Source of the DNA: a virus
Strand: one strand, 5' to 3'
Virus record (IMG/VR): IMGVR_UViG_3300043409_001534
Coordinates: 1-37,265 of that record
DNA length: 37,265 bases
Of this stretch, positions 34,198 through 37,265 are shown in pieces. Position numbers and translations under genes: made by a program. The notes below the pieces were generated by a model that was not told where the DNA came from, made no database searches, and saw only the letters and a program-made list of their open reading frames with translations. Within the stretch, counting starts at the first letter, position 1. Each line of letters starts with the position of its first letter.

Positions 34198-34481
34198 TGA
34201 TATTGGCAAGAGTTATACCAGATTTTCCTTATCCAGAAAGAGAATGTCCATATTGTTATCAAAAATTAACTGTTGTTAATGCTATTCACTATCAAGACAA
34301 ATATCATTATAAAGCATTGTATTTAGATCCTAATCCTAATTGCGTTATTTATGATGAAGGTGCAAGAACAGCATATGCAAGAATGTATTATTCATCGGAA
34401 GAAGCTTTTGAATACTATAGAGATGTGAAAATACCAGTGCAGCGTTGGACACAAGAAAACTTGTATACAATTTATCAATAA
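34197..34481 (+). CDS. Protein of unknown function with a CPYC motif (94 aa)
   Basis: GTG start at 34197 overlapping the previous stop (TAGTG). It starts ILARVIPDFPYPERECPYCYQKL; the C-x-x-C could be half of a zinc ribbon, but no second C-x-x-C is present. It is Tyr-rich (HYQDKYHYKALYLDP, ARMYYSSEEAFEYYRD). No family recognised. Confidence 0.6.
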   Translation: MILARVIPDFPYPERECPYCYQKLTVVNAIHYQDKYHYKALYLDPNPNCVIYDEGARTAYARMYYSSEEAFEYYRDVKIPVQRWTQENLYTIYQ

Positions 34482-34483
34482 TG

Positions 34484-34495
34484 TGGTAATATAGT
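34484..34495 (+). promoter_or_regulatory. Possible -10 promoter region before the 191-aa gene
   Basis: The 21-base gap reads TGTGGTAATATAGT. Either TGG-TAATAT or TATAGT can serve as -10; TATAGT is 7 nt before ATG 34503, which has no SD. Confidence 0.3.
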
Positions 34496-34502
34496 TGTTA
34501 CT

Positions 34503-35078
34503 ATGCCCGTAAAATCTTGCTCTGAAAATGGTAGCCCTGGATACAAGTGGGGAGATGAAGGTGTCTGTTACACCTATCCAAAAGGTAATCTTGTCCAAAA
34601 AAATAAAGCAAAAAGAAAAGCTTTTAATCAAGGTCTAGCCATTGGTGAAGCTAGTAACTTTAAGAAGTCAGATGATATATCTAAAATGGTAGAAGACTTG
34701 GCAGAAGAGGAAGCAATGCTGGCTGATGCTCTTATAGCAATTGCTACAATTTATGGAAAGTTTGACGAAGATGGTTCTGGTATTTGGGCTGGGTATGATA
34801 GTCCCGAAGAGAACGATGTTAAAGATATTGGTGTTAAATGCTCAAACTGTGTTCTTTATGAAGATCATGGAGTTTGCAAAATTATTGCTCAAAAAGTTGA
34901 GCATGAGGGTAAGTGCAGATTTGCCATTATACCTGATGGTGTTGTTCAAGTAGACAATTCAGATATGTCTGAAGAATACGAAAAAAATAATAATGTAACA
35001 AAATTTGACCTTTTAAGGTATATAATGCAGGGTCTATCTCCATTTGGAGTAGATTCTACTAACAAGGAGATAAAATGA
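34503..35078 (+). CDS. Protein of unknown function with a Cys-rich, possibly Fe-S or zinc, C-terminal half (191 aa)
   Basis: The N-terminal part, GSPGYKWGDEGVCYTYPKG plus KAKRKAFNQGLAIGE, is a segment I associate with small phage proteins near protease or head genes (from memory). Then comes ALIAIATIYGKFDEDGSGIWAGY. A Cys cluster follows: C-x2-C (VKCSNCVLY), a further Cys in HGVCKI, and GKCRFAIIPDGVV. Four cysteines in C-x2-C-x8-C-x12-C spacing could hold a metal or a HiPIP-like cluster. It starts without an SD behind a -10 box. It is separated from the head genes and lies on the opposite strand. Confidence 0.65.
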   Translation: MPVKSCSENGSPGYKWGDEGVCYTYPKGNLVQKNKAKRKAFNQGLAIGEASNFKKSDDISKMVEDLAEEEAMLADALIAIATIYGKFDEDGSGIWAGYDSPEENDVKDIGVKCSNCVLYEDHGVCKIIAQKVEHEGKCRFAIIPDGVVQVDNSDMSEEYEKNNNVTKFDLLRYIMQGLSPFGVDSTNKEIK

Positions 35079-35443
35079 TTATTCAACTTCCATATGATAA
35101 TGCTGAAGTTAGCAAGAAGGGCCATGACTCAATGAAGTCATGGCATGAAAACATGGCTAAGTCCCATGAAACTGCAGCTGTATGGCATCAGATGCAGTCT
35201 GAAGGCTTGTCAAAGGCAATGAATGAAGTTCCACTTGACCCGGAACAAAAGCCTGCTCCAAAAGCTGGTGCTCAAGGTGCTTCAACTGATTCACCTGATG
35301 CAACACCTACGCCATCCACGGAAGTCCCAATGGACCCCATGAAGAAGGCGGATCTTATTAAGATTCTTGAAGATCATATTGCAGAATTTGGACCATTGGG
35401 CATCGCACCTAAAGAAATTGTAAACATTCTTATTGGTGAATAA
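35075..35443 (+). CDS. Protein of unknown function (122 aa)
   Basis: AAGGAG 6 nt before ATG 35075, overlapping the previous stop (ATGA). The N-terminal half is helical, with His and Met (SMKSWHENMAKSHETAAVWH). A Pro/Ala/Thr linker (PKAGAQGASTDSPDATP) leads to a helical C-terminus (KADLIKILEDHIAEFGPLGI). Probably a DNA- or protein-associated small phage protein. No family recognised. Confidence 0.65.
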   Translation: MIIQLPYDNAEVSKKGHDSMKSWHENMAKSHETAAVWHQMQSEGLSKAMNEVPLDPEQKPAPKAGAQGASTDSPDATPTPSTEVPMDPMKKADLIKILEDHIAEFGPLGIAPKEIVNILIGE

Positions 35444-35649
35444 TGGATATAGGCTACGCTTCAATACTTGTAGCTGTTGTCACAACAATGGGTACTGTGA
35501 TTGTAACAATCATTCAGAAATCTAGAAAAGAGAACAAAACTGACCATAACAGGGTTGTTGATACCCTAGTGTCTTTAAAAGAAGATGTTAAAGATATTGA
35601 CAAAAAACTTGATGGCCATATTGAATGGCATTTAAATATTAAAAAATAG
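35443..35649 (+). CDS. Membrane protein with a coiled coil, DUF2746-like (68 aa)
   Basis: Starts MDIGYASILVAVVTTMGTVIV (one membrane segment), then a basic stretch (QKSRKENKTDHN) and an amphipathic helix with VSLKEDVKDIDKKLDGHIEWH. This layout, including the H-x-x-W-H end, resembles actinophage proteins of the DUF2746 type that are often called holin-like. It lies far from the endolysin, so a lysis role is uncertain. TAATG overlap with the preceding gene. Confidence 0.65.
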   Translation: MDIGYASILVAVVTTMGTVIVTIIQKSRKENKTDHNRVVDTLVSLKEDVKDIDKKLDGHIEWHLNIKK

Positions 35650-35650
35650 T

Positions 35651-35658
35651 GGTATAAT
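35651..35658 (+). promoter_or_regulatory. Extended -10 promoter GTGG-TATAAT
   Basis: TGG-TATAAT (TATAAT at 35653-35658) is a perfect -10 with the extended TGN, right after the stop of the previous gene. A TTTAAA 16 nt upstream may act as -35. Transcription should start near 35664-35666, just before the structured leader. Confidence 0.65.
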
Positions 35659-35743
35659 GGTCGCATGGGGCGATCCTTGGCTGTAGGTATTAGGAAACTT
35701 TATCTGTGGTGCAGGGGTCGCCTCACTGTCTTTGGAGGGCACG
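35659..35743 (+). ncRNA. Structured, G+C-rich leader (possible regulatory RNA)
   Basis: About 56% G+C by hand count, against a clearly AT-rich window. GGCGATCC (35669-35676) can pair with GGGTCGCC (35715-35722) in an 8-bp stem with one G-U, enclosing an inner GGTA/TATC hairpin. GGTCGC (35659-35664) is a near-copy of the third arm and could compete for the middle one if transcribed. An SD (GGAGGG, 35734-35739) follows for the next gene. No known riboswitch class was recognised. A 38-codon ORF from ATG 35665 also crosses it but uses codons unlike the neighbours. Confidence 0.45.
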
Positions 35744-36097
35744 ATGGAAAAAATTATACCGCAAATTCCCCCGCTTGTTGAAATCTTTTGGGAAGATCAC
35801 TATAGTCTAGGTGAAGAATGGTTTGAACCCGATGCTAAGCATGATATATGCATTCTTTCAGCAGTGGGGTATCTAGTTTCTCAAGATGATAAGTATTACT
35901 ATGTTGCTTGCACATATGAAATGGATTCAGGACATTATCAGTCTGGAACAGCCGTTTTGAAAAATTGCGTGGTAGACTTCCACATATACAGCAAGCCTGA
36001 TCAACCGTTTAAAAAACAACCAGAAAAGAGCAAAAATGCTAAGTCAATTGGAAGTAGAAAAACTAATAGCCAGAGTCCCAAGATCTTCCGCACCTGA
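35744..36097 (+). CDS. Protein of unknown function (117 aa) behind a structured leader
   Basis: I chose ATG 35744 with GGAGGG 4 nt upstream over a TTG four codons earlier. A beta-rich domain (VEIFWEDHYSLGEEWF, DICILSAVGYLVSQDDKYYYVACTYE, GTAVLKNCVVDFHIY) is followed by a basic disordered tail (KKQPEKSKNAKSIGSRK). The tail overlaps the next gene by 62 nt. Resembles small phage proteins of unknown role seen elsewhere. Confidence 0.65.
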   Translation: MEKIIPQIPPLVEIFWEDHYSLGEEWFEPDAKHDICILSAVGYLVSQDDKYYYVACTYEMDSGHYQSGTAVLKNCVVDFHIYSKPDQPFKKQPEKSKNAKSIGSRKTNSQSPKIFRT

Positions 36098-36464
36098 AGA
36101 TCATCGTGCAGCAGCTTCTGTTGCAATTGGGGCTAGAGACGACAAGTCACTTGTTGAAATTATTAAGTACTATGGTATCAATAAAGAACTTGCAGTAAAG
36201 TGGTGGACTTTTTTTGGATTTGAAGGTGACATAAAATTAGAGAAGAAGAAGCGTGGTAACAAGTCTTCATCTCTACAGGATTTTATTAAAGCAAATATTG
36301 GTGAAACACTGTCATCGTCAGATATTATTGAAAAATGTGGAATCTCTACACCAACGTTTTATAATTATATGAATGCCAATAGAGGACAGTTTAGAAGAGT
36401 TAGTCGTGGGTCATATCTGATTTTAGATCCAGGTAAGGAAAGGAAAGAGGCGAAGAATGTATAA
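36036..36464 (+). CDS. Helix-turn-helix DNA-binding protein (142 aa)
   Basis: Starts MLSQLEVEKLIARVPRSSAPEDH. Two helical parts follow: KSLVEIIKYYGINKELAVKWW and, from about residue 90, GETLSSSDIIEKCGISTPTFYNYMN, which has the spacing of a helix-turn-helix. RRVSRGSYLILD looks like a wing. Probably a regulator or other DNA-binding factor. The start lies 62 nt inside the previous gene in another frame with only a weak SD. Confidence 0.65.
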   Translation: MLSQLEVEKLIARVPRSSAPEDHRAAASVAIGARDDKSLVEIIKYYGINKELAVKWWTFFGFEGDIKLEKKKRGNKSSSLQDFIKANIGETLSSSDIIEKCGISTPTFYNYMNANRGQFRRVSRGSYLILDPGKERKEAKNV

Positions 36465-36738
36465 GTTTACAAAAGAAACAAAACATGATGAAATGAGAAA
36501 AATTAGTGAGGAAAAAATTGCTCTAATGACAGTGGAAGAAAAAGCTGTTTTTTGGGAAAAACTTACTAGACAATGGCATAGTAAATATGTGACATACTCA
36601 AATCAATACTTTAAGGCTTCTAGGGAGCTGGCTGATGTAGAAGAAGAACGTAAGAAATGGAAGATTGTTGCTATGAGTCTTGGCGCGTCAGAAGACGCTA
36701 TTGACGATGTTGAATTGGAGGTCAATAATGACTATTGA
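36457..36738 (+). CDS. Coiled-coil protein of unknown function (93 aa)
   Basis: A charged, helical protein (MYKFTKETKHDEMRKISEEK, then FKASRELADVEEERKKWKIV), ending DDVELEVNNDY. It overlaps the previous gene by 8 nt and the next by 11 nt. No family recognised. Confidence 0.6.
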   Translation: MYKFTKETKHDEMRKISEEKIALMTVEEKAVFWEKLTRQWHSKYVTYSNQYFKASRELADVEEERKKWKIVAMSLGASEDAIDDVELEVNNDY

Positions 36739-36886
36739 TGAGTATGTTACAGATCAAGAATATAATGATCTAGTGTCCGATAGGGATAGATGGCGGAATG
36801 ATGCAGAAAAATTATCTCAAATTATTTGCAAGCTTTATGTGTGGGAAAACAAATCTATTGATGAAGTTTTGAAGTCTTTTAAATGA
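36728..36886 (+). CDS. Small helical protein (52 aa)
   Basis: I chose ATG 36728 (MTIDEYVTDQEYNDL) because GGAGG lies 6-7 nt upstream; a start 16 codons earlier lies deep inside the previous gene and has no SD. A short coiled coil (LVSDRDRWRNDAEKLSQI) ends in VLKSFK. Unknown function. Confidence 0.65.
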   Translation: MTIDEYVTDQEYNDLVSDRDRWRNDAEKLSQIICKLYVWENKSIDEVLKSFK

Positions 36887-36966
36887 TAGAAGGTTTTCTT
36901 GCAATTGTAGGTGCTATTGCCTTTATTTTTGCTATTGAAGTTATTGCATCAAAAATGTTTAAGTAG
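36883..36966 (+). CDS. Single-pass membrane peptide (27 aa)
   Basis: A tiny gene starting by ATGA overlap with the 52-aa gene. The peptide is almost one hydrophobic helix (FLAIVGAIAFIFAIEVIA) with SKMFK at the end. Coupling to its neighbours and the clean membrane segment support it; function unknown. Confidence 0.55.
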   Translation: MIEGFLAIVGAIAFIFAIEVIASKMFK

Positions 36967-36973
36967 GGATATA

Positions 36974-37265
36974 ATGCCTCAAGATAATATTATTTTTGCA
37001 GCCTCCTTTTGGCGGACAAACGCACAACTTATAGAAGATTGTGTAAAACTAGGTTATCTAGATAAAGGCAAGTCAACACTAGACCCGACATATGGTCGAG
37101 GTAAATGGTGGACTAATTGGCAGCCCGACAATTTCACGTATCATGATCTTAAAATAGATCAGGTTGACTTCACTAATTTACCTTATGAAGATAACACTTT
37201 TGAACAGATATGTTTTGATCCCCCTTATGTGTGTATAGGAGGTCGGACAACCAGTGGGCCAAATC
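36974..37265 (+). CDS. DNA methyltransferase, N-terminal part (right edge cuts the gene)
   Basis: From ATG 36974 the frame is open to the window end (97 residues). STLDPTYGRGKWW (near residue 37) is the SAM-binding motif. After DFTNLPYEDNTFEQICFDPPYV comes the catalytic DPPY (residues 82-85) of N6-adenine/N4-cytosine methyltransferases. The motif order (SAM first, DPPY second) fits the N4/N6 gamma-type layout. It may protect phage DNA from host restriction or modify regulation. The SD is weak (AGGGA). Confidence 0.82.
   Translation, partial: MPQDNIIFAASFWRTNAQLIEDCVKLGYLDKGKSTLDPTYGRGKWWTNWQPDNFTYHDLKIDQVDFTNLPYEDNTFEQICFDPPYVCIGGRTTSGPN

Noticed and set aside
35659-35743. Possible tRNA in the structured G+C-rich leader
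   Set aside because: No TTCGANTC-type loop, no acceptor stem of the right spacing and no CCA end.
35665-35781. A 38-codon leaderless ORF through the structured leader
   Set aside because: It starts 6 nt after TATAAT, but it uses codons unlike the neighbouring AT-rich genes and overlaps the downstream gene. An RNA structure explains the composition better. Left as an alternative, not called.

Overview
The window is part of a tailed double-stranded DNA phage genome of siphovirus type. It is visibly AT-rich, densely packed and has almost no non-coding DNA: no stretch over 300 bases lacks a gene, and the longest gap is the 168-base divergent intergenic region at 32865-33032. No integrase, terminase, tRNA, IS element or CRISPR array was seen. 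Three things suggest an actinobacterial (Gram-positive-like) host: the M15-peptidase/PG-binding endolysin, a secreted Thr-rich protein of a style common in Actinobacteria, and frequent starts without a Shine-Dalgarno sequence (SD) but with a -10 box 6-8 nt upstream. That host assignment is inference, not proof.

Minus strand, 32864 down to 1, in transcription order. (i) Accessory/metabolic: a 79-aa protein, a GT4-type glycosyltransferase and a B12-dependent class II ribonucleotide reductase, ended by a strong terminator (29568-29596). (ii) Head: a small unknown gene, portal, an 87-aa protein, a fused XkdF-like prohead protease/scaffold and an HK97-fold major capsid protein, then a terminator. 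(iii) Host-contact genes: small virion proteins, a BppU-N-like protein and three long repetitive fibre genes in tandem, two of them paralogous. (iv) Lysis: a secreted 522-aa Thr-rich protein, two small membrane proteins (holin candidates), an endolysin, and an untracked 29-aa peptide with nine cysteines. (v) Neck and tail: connector with an Ig-like N-terminus, stopper, HK97-gp10-like protein, tail terminator, a 64-aa protein, major tail protein, terminator, tail assembly chaperone with a CCCAAAC -1 frameshift site, a 2114-aa tape measure, two paralogous minor tail proteins, and a tail-tip protein with PA14-like and LamG-like domains that runs off the left edge. Fibre and lysis modules thus lie between major capsid and head-tail connectors, which is an unusual order.

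Plus strand, 33033 to 37265. thyX is followed by a run of small genes that mostly overlap by 1-11 nt (ATGA, TAGTG, TAATG junctions), including two membrane peptides of 57 and 27 aa. A G+C-rich, hairpin-forming leader lies at 35659-35743 behind a good extended -10 promoter. Then come an HTH protein, coiled-coil proteins, and the N-terminus of a DNA methyltransferase cut by the right edge.

Working model: the plus strand carries early/regulatory and nucleotide genes and the minus strand carries virion and lysis genes. ThyX and the class II reductase together supply dNTPs. The divergent region at 32865-33032 holds back-to-back promoters with palindromes that could be operators. The candidates most worth following up are the Cys-rich peptide, the structured leader, the secreted Thr-rich protein, the chaperone frameshift and the leaderless start architecture.
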